A stretch of 64,000 bases of DNA, taken from contig CAVPFL010000004.1 in the NCBI GenBank assembly GCA_963703745.1, positions 1,674,001 to 1,738,000 on the forward strand, given 5' to 3'. The translations under genes were made by a program, and so were the position numbers. Positions within the stretch are counted from its first letter, which is position 1. Every line of letters starts with the position of its first letter. The stretch comes from AP-15 sp963703745 (GTDB lineage Bacteria > Pseudomonadota > Alphaproteobacteria > ATCC43930 > CGMCC-115725). Positions 53,666 to 62,703 of the stretch are shown piece after piece. Below the pieces are notes generated by a model. The model made no database searches. It was given only the letters and a program-made list of their open reading frames with translations, and was not told where the DNA came from.

Positions 53666-53713
53666 TCTAATTGGGTCACGGAGACACGGAGAACGGGCCG
53701 TAGAAACAATGGA

Positions 53714-54235
53714 TTAACCACCAATGCTATTTCCGAGGGAAGGGTGAGGGGGCTGCCTTTTTCGAGGATCAGTCAGCGCCATTGCGTCCTGCACGGCGGG
53801 CTCCGGTGCAGGTAATGCTTCGATACCGCCTCGTTGCGCGGCCCACGGACAACGGCTGCACATGTTGCGGCGCAGTCTCGAGATCAGCAATTGGACGACC
53901 TCTTTGTCGGTCGGGCTGAACGGATTTTTCTCGGCAATTGCGGGCTCCGTCCTTTTTTCGATGTCCCGCAGCATGTCGATCAGCATCTTGGTGGCCCGCA
54001 GCTCGGCCGAGGCCGATTTGTTGACCAGCTGAGCGATCACCGCCTCGCGCTTGGTGACCTGCCGGCGTTTGCCGTTCTCGGTAACCGTCACCTTCTCGTT
54101 GAGCGCCGCGGCCAGAAGCGCCGGCAGGTTTTTCGCTGGCCGACCGCGGGGGTTCCCGGACTGCCCTTTCTTGAAGCGGGTGTGAACAGGCGGCTGGCGG
54201 TAGTTCGCCGCGTATTCACGCTTGGTTTCGGACAT
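53714..54235 (-). CDS. DUF5681 protein (partner of terminase)
   Basis: A 173-residue protein with the DUF5681 N-terminus: TRFKKGQSGNPRGRPAKNL, followed by a helical region (TKREAVIAQLVNKSASAELR) and a Pro-rich end. DUF5681 genes often precede terminase large subunits and may act as small terminase. ATG 54235 is preceded by AGAGGGCA; the ORF can extend to 54310 but that part is not family-like. It is 48 bases upstream of terL on the same strand. Confidence 0.85.
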   Translation of the reverse strand: MSETKREYAANYRQPPVHTRFKKGQSGNPRGRPAKNLPALLAAALNEKVTVTENGKRRQVTKREAVIAQLVNKSASAELRATKMLIDMLRDIEKRTEPAIAEKNPFSPTDKEVVQLLISRLRRNMCSRCPWAAQRGGIEALPAPEPAVQDAMALTDPRKRQPPHPSLGNSIGG

Positions 54236-54391
54236 GTTGCCCTCTCGGAGTTTCTGCCTATATACCAGCATTATATCGCAATTGTCAAGATCGTAATAAG
54301 TGTCCCACAAGATACGCCCGCCTGTTCGCCCCCTGATAGGTCGGTTCCGCCCCCTGCGCGGCGGCGTCGGGATCCCTGCTCGTGCGAGCTA

Positions 54392-55548
54392 GTGCACTGG
54401 CTCAAACAGATGGTACAGGGAGGCGCTCGAGTTTGGCCAGGATAGCGTCGGCGGATTTGGTCCAGACGAACGGTTTGGCATTGGTATTGTGCTCGGCGAG
54501 ATAAGCGTTGATGGCGGTCTGCAGGTCGGCGATCGAACGAAAGACGCCGCGGCGGATGCGTTGACGGGTCATTTTGGAAAAGAAGTTCTCGACCGCGTTG
54601 AGCCAGGAGGCCGAGGTCGGGGTGAAGTGGAAGGTCCAGCGCGGATGGCGCGACAGCCAGGCCAGCACTTTGGGATGCTTGTGGGTGGCGTAGTTGTCGA
54701 GCACCGTGTGGATCAGTTTGCCGGCCGGGACCTCGCGCTCGACGGCATTGAGGAAGCGGATGAACTCGCTGTGGCGGTGGCGCTGCATACAGCGGCCGAT
54801 CACCGTCCCGTCGAGCACGCTGAGGGCAGCAAACAGGGTGGTCGTGCCATGCCGCTTGTAGTCGTGCGTCATGGTCTGGCAGCGCCCAGGCTTGATCGGC
54901 AGTCCGGGTTGGGTGCGATCGAGTGCTTGGATCTGGCTCTTTTCGTCGAGCGAGAGGACTACGGCATGCGCCGGGGGATCGACATAGAGGCCGACGATGT
55001 CGGTCAGCTTGGCGGCAAAGCTGGGATCGCGCGAGCGCTTGAAGGTGCGCAGGCGGTGCGGCTGCAGTTTGTGCGCCCGCCAGATGCGCTGCACCGAACT
55101 CGGCGAGAGGCCGGTTGTCTTGGCCATCGCTCGGCCGGTCCAGTGGGTCGCCTGGTGCGGCGGTTCCGTACACGTCAGCGCCACTACCTGGGCCGTCGTT
55201 TCCGCCGCGATCGGCGCCTTGCCGGGCTTGCGGGTCTTGTCGCGCAGCAGACCCTCAACCCCGGTCTCGGCAAACCGTTGTTGCCACCGCCACACTGTCG
55301 GCCGACTGACGCCGATGCTGTGCGCCACCCACTGCGCCGAGTGTCGATCCGCCGAGGCGAGCACGATGCGCGCCCGTTCGATGTGCTTGCGCGGCCGGTT
55401 GCGGTCGGCCACGATCGCCGCCAACTGCTCGCGCTCCGCAGTGTTGAGAACCACGCATACCCCTTGAGCCATCGCCCGATCCCCCAAGCAATGGCCCAGT
55501 ATCGCAGATCCTAACGCTCTCGTGAATCCTCTGAATGGTGCAAAGCAC
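54392..55548. mobile_element. IS630-family insertion sequence
   Basis: The element covers a single transposase gene and ends in imperfect inverted repeats: GTGCACTGGCTCAAACAGA on the left and, reversed, GTGCTTTGCACCATTCAGA on the right. It is flanked by TA on both sides (54390-54391 and 55549-55550), the target duplication of IS630/Tc1 elements. Length 1157 bases fits the family. It is inserted upstream of the terminase pair. Confidence 0.85.
54402..55472 (-). CDS. IS630-family transposase
   Basis: A ~356-residue DDE transposase. The N-terminal helix-turn-helix domain includes WVAHSIGVSRPTVWRWQQRF; the catalytic part has SLDEKSQIQALDR (first Asp), HTVLDNYATHKHPKV (second Asp) and TSASWLNAVENFFS (Glu), the DDE triad of IS630. 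The ORF is undisturbed, so it may still be active. ATG 55472 is used; 55487 is also possible. Confidence 0.94.
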   Translation of the reverse strand: MAQGVCVVLNTAEREQLAAIVADRNRPRKHIERARIVLASADRHSAQWVAHSIGVSRPTVWRWQQRFAETGVEGLLRDKTRKPGKAPIAAETTAQVVALTCTEPPHQATHWTGRAMAKTTGLSPSSVQRIWRAHKLQPHRLRTFKRSRDPSFAAKLTDIVGLYVDPPAHAVVLSLDEKSQIQALDRTQPGLPIKPGRCQTMTHDYKRHGTTTLFAALSVLDGTVIGRCMQRHRHSEFIRFLNAVEREVPAGKLIHTVLDNYATHKHPKVLAWLSRHPRWTFHFTPTSASWLNAVENFFSKMTRQRIRRGVFRSIADLQTAINAYLAEHNTNAKPFVWTKSADAILAKLERLPVPSV

Positions 55549-55924
55549 TAGAGCCCGGCTTCTAAGTGTCTGATCCACCGGTTTTATCGAGGATGACCCG
55601 GGTCAAATTGCCAGGCGGAATCGATAATTCGCCCTGTTTTCGGGCTTTTACAGGGGGAAAGGATGGCGAGCCGGCTGCCCCGGGCTTGAACAGCTTGTCG
55701 GGGCGTGCGGACGGACATTTGACCCCAAGGATGTCACAAGCTGCGTGTGAGGATTTGTGCTCAAACAACTGAGGTCGGATGCGGAACCAAATGTACCAGC
55801 GCGTGTTCGGCCGTTCGTGCCGTTGCGCGACCTTCGCATCGGAGTTAGCGTCGCGGTGATTAGCCGGGTGCAGACCATTCTCGGAGCTTCGATTAACGGG
55901 AGCGACGTTCGGCGAAACCCTGGG

Positions 55925-57433
55925 ATGACATCAGCTAGCTCAAGCTCGTCTTTCGGCGCTTTCGCCACCGCGGATGCCGGGTCGGAATACCTCGCCACGG
56001 CCGAGCACTACCGGTATCTCGCTCGGAGCGTTGTGGACGCGCTGCGACGAGCTTGCCTGGTTCTCGTTACCGGCGATCCGCCAGCGAGTCTCCCGATGCT
56101 TACCGCGGCTCTGCGGAAGGCTGCAGCGCCGCGCGCAGTGATCGAGCTCTCCTGCGGCCCCGACCTCGATTGCGAGAAGCTGCTGCGCGACGGTTTGACG
56201 CGTGCAGACACGCCGCCGCCCGGCGCGGTTGAGGAGGCGCCCGAGCCCTCGGTGCCGACCTCTCCGATTTTGGTCTTCGCCGATGCGGATCGCCTCTCTA
56301 AAGAGCAGATCGAGAAGTTCCGTGAGGCGGCGCAGGCGATCCCGCCCGAGCCTGATGGTTACGACGCTTGTGTGCTGTTGGCGGGAGCGGATTTTCTTAG
56401 CCGCCCTGAAAGTGCGGGGCCGCACCTCCTCGATGAGGAGCGCGTGGAGCACCTTCGCGTGCAGCAACTCGAACGCGACGAGATCGAAGCGTTCATTCGC
56501 CACCAGCTGCCGCCTGGCGAGCAAGCAGACCGCTTTACTGCGCAACGGGTGGCGCTGATCGCGCTGACCTCGGGGGGCGAGCCGGCGGTGGTCAATCGTC
56601 TAGCGCGCCGCATGCTCGAATTCGAGCCCGACGTCTCTGCGGGTGGCTTGCCGGCAAAGGTGCTGCAGGGGTGGCGTCGTCGCGTTCGCAAGTCTTCCGA
56701 CGACAAATCGATCGCCCAGCCTGATGCGATCACCGGGGATGATAAGATCACGCGGCCGCGCGGGACGCCGCGCCGATATGCCGTTCTCCTGAGCCTGCTA
56801 GGCGGCATCATCGTCTGCCTCGGGGCGGCTTGGTTGGGCGCCGGTGCGTTCGAATCGCCGCATCTTGGTGTCCTCGTCGATCTTGTGCGCGATCGCATCT
56901 TGCCGCGCAACGAGCAGGTGGAAGCGCCGGCCGGTGTGGGAGCGGCGATATCGCCTGTGACCGTCACGAGTTCGTCGTCGGGCGAGGTCGCCGCTGCGTC
57001 TCCGAGTGCTGTTTCGGCCGACGAGGCAACACCGGAACCGGCGGCGACCGTTGCCGACCATTCCGATGCCGTTTCTTCCAGCGGGTCGACCCCGAAAACC
57101 GCGCCGCAACCAGTGGCGGGCGCGCAACGGCTCTCCGCTGCTGAGATCGCCGCTCTGGTGGCGCGCGGCGACGCCCTCCTCGGTGCGGGCGACATCGCCT
57201 CGGCCCGGCTCTTCTTCGAGCGCGCCGCCGACCTGGGAGACGGCCGCGCGGCGATGCGCATGGCGGTGACCTACGATGCGGAGTTTCTCGACCGCGCTGG
57301 CCTGCACGGTCTGCGAAGCGATCCGGAGCAGGCTGCACTGTGGTACCGGCGTGCCCGCGAACTCGATAAGGGCAAGACCGAGCTTCCACTCGGCAGCCCA
57401 GGGACCTCCGGTTCTGCCGAACGGCAGCGCTGA
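55925..57433 (+). CDS. Membrane-anchored ATPase-like protein with Sel1-like C-terminus
   Basis: A ~502-residue protein. The N-terminal ~270 residues look like a degenerate ExeA/AAA-type ATPase: LVLVTGDPPASLPM is at the P-loop position but lacks the GKT, and ILVFADADRLSKEQ sits at Walker B. One transmembrane helix follows (AVLLSLLGGIIVCLGAAWLG). Beyond a Ser/Ala/Pro linker is a Sel1/TPR-like unit (ASARLFFERAADLGDGRAAMRMAVTY). ATG 55925 is chosen, with an upstream start at 55757 possible. It is 73 bases before putA on the same strand. Function unknown. Confidence 0.65.
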   Translation: MTSASSSSSFGAFATADAGSEYLATAEHYRYLARSVVDALRRACLVLVTGDPPASLPMLTAALRKAAAPRAVIELSCGPDLDCEKLLRDGLTRADTPPPGAVEEAPEPSVPTSPILVFADADRLSKEQIEKFREAAQAIPPEPDGYDACVLLAGADFLSRPESAGPHLLDEERVEHLRVQQLERDEIEAFIRHQLPPGEQADRFTAQRVALIALTSGGEPAVVNRLARRMLEFEPDVSAGGLPAKVLQGWRRRVRKSSDDKSIAQPDAITGDDKITRPRGTPRRYAVLLSLLGGIIVCLGAAWLGAGAFESPHLGVLVDLVRDRILPRNEQVEAPAGVGAAISPVTVTSSSSGEVAAASPSAVSADEATPEPAATVADHSDAVSSSGSTPKTAPQPVAGAQRLSAAEIAALVARGDALLGAGDIASARLFFERAADLGDGRAAMRMAVTYDAEFLDRAGLHGLRSDPEQAALWYRRARELDKGKTELPLGSPGTSGSAERQR

Positions 57434-57506
57434 CAGCAAAAAACAGGGTCGAGCGGCCGGAGGGGACGTCCGCGGGGAGGAACGCTGATCGGAGAGAACG
57501 GCCGGC

Positions 57507-60500
57507 ATGGATATCGTGTTCGCCACCCCTCCGCCGCCGGCGACGTCGTTGCGCGCGGCAATCCGCGACAGTTGTAGGGAGGACGAGACCGAAGCGGTGG
57601 CGCGCATCCTCGCCGCCGTCGAGATCCCGGCGGACATGCGTGATCGTATCGCCGAGAGGGCACGCGGCTTTGTGGCCACCGTCCGCCATCAGCGTCTCGG
57701 CAAGGGCGGCATTGATGCTTTTCTACACGAATACGCGCTGTCATCGCCGGAAGGGGTGGCGCTCTTGTGCCTCGCCGAAGCATTGCTGCGCATCCCGGAT
57801 GCGGAGACCGTCGACCGGCTGATACGCGACAAAATCGGCGAAGCGGACTGGGAGAGCCATCTCGGGCGGTCGGAGTCGATATTCGTCAACGCGTCGACCT
57901 GGGCACTGATGCTGACGGGCCGCCTTCTGCGGGCCGCCCCGACGGCCCACGATTTGCGCACCGCTCTGCGCCGCTTTGTTGCTCGCTCCGGCGAACCGGT
58001 GGTGCGTCAGGCGGTGATGACGGCAATGCATATCCTCGGCCGTCAATTCGTGATGGGGCGCACGATCGAGGAAGCGCTCGAGCGAGCAAGCGACGCTGAG
58101 CAACATGGCTACCGGCATTCCTACGACATGCTCGGTGAAGCAGCGCACACCGCGGCCGATGCCGCGCGCTATTCTGCTGCCTATGACGGCGCGATCGCCG
58201 CGATCGGCCGTATGTCGGGGCACCGGGCTGTTGCCGAAGCCCCAGGCATCTCGATCAAATTGTCAGCGCTGCACCCGCGCTACGAGATGGCTCAGCGCGG
58301 GCGGGTGCTGGCTGAATTGTCTCCGGTTCTCCTCGACCTCGCCCGCCACGCAAGGAAAGTCGGCATCGGTTTGACGATCGATGCCGAGGAAGCAGACCGC
58401 CTCGACCTCTCGCTCGATCTCTTCGAGGCGCTGGCGCTGTCCTCCGATCTTGCCGGCTGGGATGGTCTCGGCATGGCCGTCCAAGCCTATCAGAAGCGGG
58501 CTCTCCCGGTCATCGAGTGGCTCGCCGATCTGGCCCGGCGAACCGGGCGGCGGCTGATGGTCCGCCTCGTCAAGGGCGCATATTGGGACAGCGAGATCAA
58601 ACGCAGCCAGGAGCGCGGCCTCGACGGATACCCGGTCTACACCCGCAAGGTCGCGACCGACGTTTCCTATCTCGCCTGTGCGCGGCGGCTGTTGGCTTTG
58701 GGACCGATTTTCTATCCGCAATTCGCCACACACAACGCACATACGGTGGCGGCCCTCCTCGAGCTCGCCGGCGAGCGCCGGGATTACGAGTTTCAGCGGC
58801 TGCACGGGATGGGCGAGACGCTTTACGAGCGGGTGATCGGGCCGGAGCGGATGGAACCGGCTTGCCGCGTTTACGCGCCGGTCGGGAACCATGAGGATCT
58901 GCTCCCCTACCTGGTGCGGCGGTTGCTGGAAAACGGAGCCAATAGCTCTTTCATCAATCGCCTCGTCGACGAGGCGCAGCCGATCGACGAGATCATCGCC
59001 GATCCGGTCGCCCGTCTAGCCCGATTGGCGTCGAAGCCGCATCCGCGCATCCCGCTGGCGCGCGATCTTTACGGCCCGGCGCGGCAAAATTCGCGTGGGC
59101 TCGACTTGAACCATCTTCCGGCACTCATGGTTCTGCGCGATGGGCTCGCCGAGGCGCTGCGTCGGCCGTGGACCGCGGCGCCGATCATCGCCGGGATCGA
59201 GCAGCCCGGCCCGATCGAGCCGGTCCTCGATCCGAGCGACCGTCGGCGGCAGGTCGGAACCGCCGCCACCGCCGGCCCCGCGGAACTCGATCGAGCACTC
59301 GGGCGTGCAGAGCACAGCGCGCCCACCTGGGATCGCACCCCGCCGGATGAGCGGGCCGGCGCCCTGGAACGCGCCGGGGATCTCTATCAGAACCGGATGG
59401 TCGAGCTGATGGCGCTGATCATTCGCGAGGGCGGGCGCACGATCCCGGCGGCACTTGCCGAGGTGCGCGAGGCGGTCGACTATTTGCGCTATTATGCGCT
59501 GCGCGCGCGGGCCGATTTTGCCGCCCCCGAACAGCTGTCCGGTCCGACCGGTGAGCGCAACCAAATCGTATTGCATGGGCGCGGCGTCTTCGCCTGCATT
59601 TCGCCGTGGAATTTTCCGCTGGCGATCTTCACCGGCCAGATTGCCGCCGCACTCGCCGCGGGCAACGCGGTGGTCGCCAAACCCGCCGAGCAAACCCCGC
59701 TCGTGGCCGCTGCGGCCGTGCGGCTGTTGCACGAGGCCGGCATCCCCGGCGACGTGCTCCACCTTTTGCCGGGGGCCGGCGAAGCGGTCGGCGCGCCGCT
59801 GATCGGCGATCCGCGCATCGCCGGGGTCGTCTTCACGGGGTCGACCGAGACCGCGCGACGGATCAACCTCGATCTCGCCCGGCGCCCGGGGCCGATCGTG
59901 CCGCTGATTGCCGAGACCGGCGGACAGAATGCGATGATCGTCGATTCCTCCGCACTCGCCGAGCAGGTCGTTGCCGATGTCCTAACCTCTGCCTTCGAGA
60001 GCGCCGGACAGCGTTGCTCCTCGCTGCGCCTGCTCTATGTCCAGGATGATGTCGCCGACCGGCTTTTGGCGATGCTGGCGGGGGCGATGGCGGAGTTAGT
60101 GCTGGGCGATCCGGCGCTGGTCGCGACGGATATCGGTCCGATCATCGATGCGGCGGCGCGACGAGCGCTCGAGCAGCACGCCGAGCGGATGATGCGCGAG
60201 GGCCGGCTGATCTATCAGTGCTCTCTACCGGCCGGGACCGAGGACGGCACCTTTTTTGCGCCCCGCGTCTTCCAGATCGACAGCGCCGAGCGGCTCTCAG
60301 GAGAAGTGTTTGGCCCGATCCTGCATGTCGTGCGCTGGCGCGCCGATCGGCTCGGCGCGGTGCTCGACGAAATCGCCGCGACCGGCTACGGCCTGACCCT
60401 CGGCATCCAGAGCCGGATCGACGAGACCGTGCGTTACATCCTCACCCGGCTGCGCATCGGCAACAGCTACGTCAACCGCAACATCATCGGCGCCGTGGTC

Positions 60501-60659
60501 GGAGTGCAGCCATTCGGCGGTGAAGGGCTGTCGGGAACTGGACCCAAGGCCGGCGGTCCCCGCTATCTCCACCGCTTTGCGACCGAACGCACGGTGTCGA
60601 TCGACACGACCGCCGCGGGCGGCAACGCCACCTTGCTGTCGCTGCAGGACGAAGCCTAG
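57507..60659 (+). CDS. putA: Bifunctional proline dehydrogenase / L-glutamate-gamma-semialdehyde dehydrogenase PutA
   Basis: A 1050-residue enzyme that oxidises proline to glutamate in two steps at the membrane. The FAD-binding proline dehydrogenase barrel covers ~residues 130-460 (SIKLSALHPRY, LTIDAEEADRLDLSLDLFEAL, RLVKGAYWDSEIK), and the aldehyde dehydrogenase domain ~530-1030, with the catalytic cysteine at residue 837 in FESAGQRCSSLRL. The N-terminal ribbon-helix-helix DNA-binding domain of E. coli PutA is absent, so it is the non-repressor type. Start ATG 57507 follows GGAGAGAAC-type sequence. Confidence 0.95.
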   Translation: MDIVFATPPPPATSLRAAIRDSCREDETEAVARILAAVEIPADMRDRIAERARGFVATVRHQRLGKGGIDAFLHEYALSSPEGVALLCLAEALLRIPDAETVDRLIRDKIGEADWESHLGRSESIFVNASTWALMLTGRLLRAAPTAHDLRTALRRFVARSGEPVVRQAVMTAMHILGRQFVMGRTIEEALERASDAEQHGYRHSYDMLGEAAHTAADAARYSAAYDGAIAAIGRMSGHRAVAEAPGISIKLSALHPRYEMAQRGRVLAELSPVLLDLARHARKVGIGLTIDAEEADRLDLSLDLFEALALSSDLAGWDGLGMAVQAYQKRALPVIEWLADLARRTGRRLMVRLVKGAYWDSEIKRSQERGLDGYPVYTRKVATDVSYLACARRLLALGPIFYPQFATHNAHTVAALLELAGERRDYEFQRLHGMGETLYERVIGPERMEPACRVYAPVGNHEDLLPYLVRRLLENGANSSFINRLVDEAQPIDEIIADPVARLARLASKPHPRIPLARDLYGPARQNSRGLDLNHLPALMVLRDGLAEALRRPWTAAPIIAGIEQPGPIEPVLDPSDRRRQVGTAATAGPAELDRALGRAEHSAPTWDRTPPDERAGALERAGDLYQNRMVELMALIIREGGRTIPAALAEVREAVDYLRYYALRARADFAAPEQLSGPTGERNQIVLHGRGVFACISPWNFPLAIFTGQIAAALAAGNAVVAKPAEQTPLVAAAAVRLLHEAGIPGDVLHLLPGAGEAVGAPLIGDPRIAGVVFTGSTETARRINLDLARRPGPIVPLIAETGGQNAMIVDSSALAEQVVADVLTSAFESAGQRCSSLRLLYVQDDVADRLLAMLAGAMAELVLGDPALVATDIGPIIDAAARRALEQHAERMMREGRLIYQCSLPAGTEDGTFFAPRVFQIDSAERLSGEVFGPILHVVRWRADRLGAVLDEIAATGYGLTLGIQSRIDETVRYILTRLRIGNSYVNRNIIGAVVGVQPFGGEGLSGTGPKAGGPRYLHRFATERTVSIDTTAAGGNATLLSLQDEA

Positions 60660-60717
60660 CCCCGGTCCGATCTTTCGTATTATGGTTTCGCCCGGCCTCG
60701 ATATGCGGAGCGGGGAG

Positions 60718-62316
60718 ATGTCGGACGGGCGGCTCAAACATTTCGGCTGGGGTCGCGAGGGCGAAGGAATGACGGCCGAGGAGGAAGCGGCCGCCCTTGA
60801 TCGCTACCGCCGTCTCTTCAAGGTCGACAGGTTCGAGGAGCTCGAGCCGCCACCTCTGTCGGAGATCGGCCTGCGGGTTCCGCGCCTCGCTCCGCCCGCC
60901 GCCCTGGCGCCCTGCTGCTCGAGCGAGCCCTACGATAGGATTGCGCATACCCACGGCAAGTCCTTTTCGGACTACGCACGCGGCCTCCTGGGTGATTACG
61001 ACAATGCTCCCGATGTCGTCGCCTACCCGCGCAGCGAAAGCGAGGTGGCCGCGATCCTCGATTGGGCGGGCAGCGCGCGAGCCGCGCTTACCCCCTTCGG
61101 CGCCGGCAGCAGCGTAGTCGGCGGCGTCGAGCCGCGGCTCGACGGCACCTCCTACAAAGCGGCGATCACTCTCGACCTGGGGCACATGGATCGAGTGCTG
61201 GAGATCGATCGCACCTCGCGCGCCGCACGCATCGAGGCCGGCGTTTTTGGCCCGGCATTGGAGGCTCAGCTCAAGCCGCAAGCGTTAACCTTGCGGCATT
61301 TCCCGCAGAGCTTCGAGTATTCCACCTTGGGCGGCTGGATCGCAACCCGCTCGGGCGGCCATTTCGCCACCCTCTATACCCATATCGACGATCTTGTTGA
61401 GAGCCTCCGCGTGGTCACGCCTCGCGGTTTGCTCGAGACCCGCCGGCTCCCGGGCTCCGGAGCGGGTCCAAGCCCCGACCGCCTGTTCATCGGATCGGAA
61501 GGCATCCTGGGTGTGATCACCGAGGCGTGGATGCGGCTGCAGGACCGACCCCGGTTCCGCGTCGGCGGTGCGATCCGTTTTGATGATTTCTTCACCGCGG
61601 CACGCGCCGTCAGAGCGGTCGCTCAGGCCGGACTTTATCCGGCCAATTGCCGGATCCTCGACCCGCAAGAGGCGTACAACACCGGAGCCGCAGACGGCAC
61701 CAGGGCAATCCTCGTATTGGCCTTCGAATCAGCGGACCACTCGGTCGAGGCCTGGATGAATCGGGCGCTCGAATGCTGCGCCGACCATCGCGGCACCCCC
61801 GAACAGGCGGGTGACGGGGACAGACATCGCGAGGGCGCCGCCGGCGTGTGGCGCAACGCCTTCATCCGGATGCCCTACGCCCGCGAGCGCTTGGTCAGGC
61901 GGGCGATCATTGCCGACACCTTCGAGACGGCGATTACCTGGGAACGGTTCGAGGCGTTTCACGACACGGTCAAAGCCGCGACCGAAGGGGCGATTCGCGA
62001 TGTCACAGGGCGCCCGGGGCAAGTCACCTGCCGCTTCACCCACGTTTACCCCGATGGGCCGGCTCCTTACTTCACATTCCACGCTCTCGGGCAGCACAGC
62101 GATCTGCTGGCCCAGTGGCAAGCGATCAAAAACGCCGCGAGCGACGCGCTGATCGGCTCGGGCGGCACGATCACCCACCACCACGCGGTCGGCCGCGATC
62201 ACCGGCCATGGTACGATAGAGAAGTCCCCGGTCTCTTTGCTGCGGCATTGCGTGCGGCAAAGCACACGCTCGATCCACAGGGGTTGCTCAACCCTGGTGT
62301 TCTGCTCGACCCATGA
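60718..62316 (+). CDS. FAD-binding oxidase, alkyldihydroxyacetonephosphate synthase-like
   Basis: A 532-residue flavoprotein of the FAD-linked oxidase superfamily. The PCMH FAD-binding loop is seen in LTPFGAGSSVVGGVEP and TLGGWIATRSGGHFATLYTHIDDLVE; the C-terminal cap carries ITHHHAVGRDHRPWY. This pattern matches AGPS-like enzymes of ether-lipid or glycolate-type metabolism, but the reaction is not sure. ATG 60718 is chosen with GGAG seven bases upstream. It follows putA by 58 bases, suggesting a shared transcript. Confidence 0.88.
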   Translation: MSDGRLKHFGWGREGEGMTAEEEAAALDRYRRLFKVDRFEELEPPPLSEIGLRVPRLAPPAALAPCCSSEPYDRIAHTHGKSFSDYARGLLGDYDNAPDVVAYPRSESEVAAILDWAGSARAALTPFGAGSSVVGGVEPRLDGTSYKAAITLDLGHMDRVLEIDRTSRAARIEAGVFGPALEAQLKPQALTLRHFPQSFEYSTLGGWIATRSGGHFATLYTHIDDLVESLRVVTPRGLLETRRLPGSGAGPSPDRLFIGSEGILGVITEAWMRLQDRPRFRVGGAIRFDDFFTAARAVRAVAQAGLYPANCRILDPQEAYNTGAADGTRAILVLAFESADHSVEAWMNRALECCADHRGTPEQAGDGDRHREGAAGVWRNAFIRMPYARERLVRRAIIADTFETAITWERFEAFHDTVKAATEGAIRDVTGRPGQVTCRFTHVYPDGPAPYFTFHALGQHSDLLAQWQAIKNAASDALIGSGGTITHHHAVGRDHRPWYDREVPGLFAAALRAAKHTLDPQGLLNPGVLLDP

Positions 62317-62703
62317 GATTCTGCGGCCGGGGGCATACTCATCCGCCGCGGCTTCGCTTTCACCGGACGTTGAATAGCGGGACAGGGCAGGCGGTGCCTG
62401 TCGGCAGCATCGAGGCTGCGGCATAACGGCTCGTTCGGTGCCAGCTGACCATATCAGGGCCCGGCGGATGTCTAAGACATTGTTCGGTGTTGCGAAAAAG
62501 TCGCGGCACAAGAGCGAGATTTTCAGGCTTGCATCAAACCTGTTGCGCGAATGCCGCACTGCGTGGTGTTCTGCACCGGTTTTTTTGTAAGCGGGGCCAC
62601 GGCGGCAAAAATCGTTTGCTATCGGCAAGCGAGATGGCGAAAGATCAGCCAACGGTGGCGGGACAACCGTCGTCGCACGCGTATTTGTGGCCGGAGGTAA
62701 GGG
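62317..62703. other. 387-base gap before ompA-type gene
   Basis: No gene, repeat or RNA is recognised. The end of the gap carries GGCCGGAGGTAAGGG directly before the ATG at 62704, a strong ribosome-binding site, and the region upstream is expected to hold its promoter. Confidence 0.5.

Noticed and set aside
52148..54235. Complete prophage
   Set aside because: Only terminase and its DUF5681 partner are present; no portal, capsid, tail, lysis or integrase genes are nearby.
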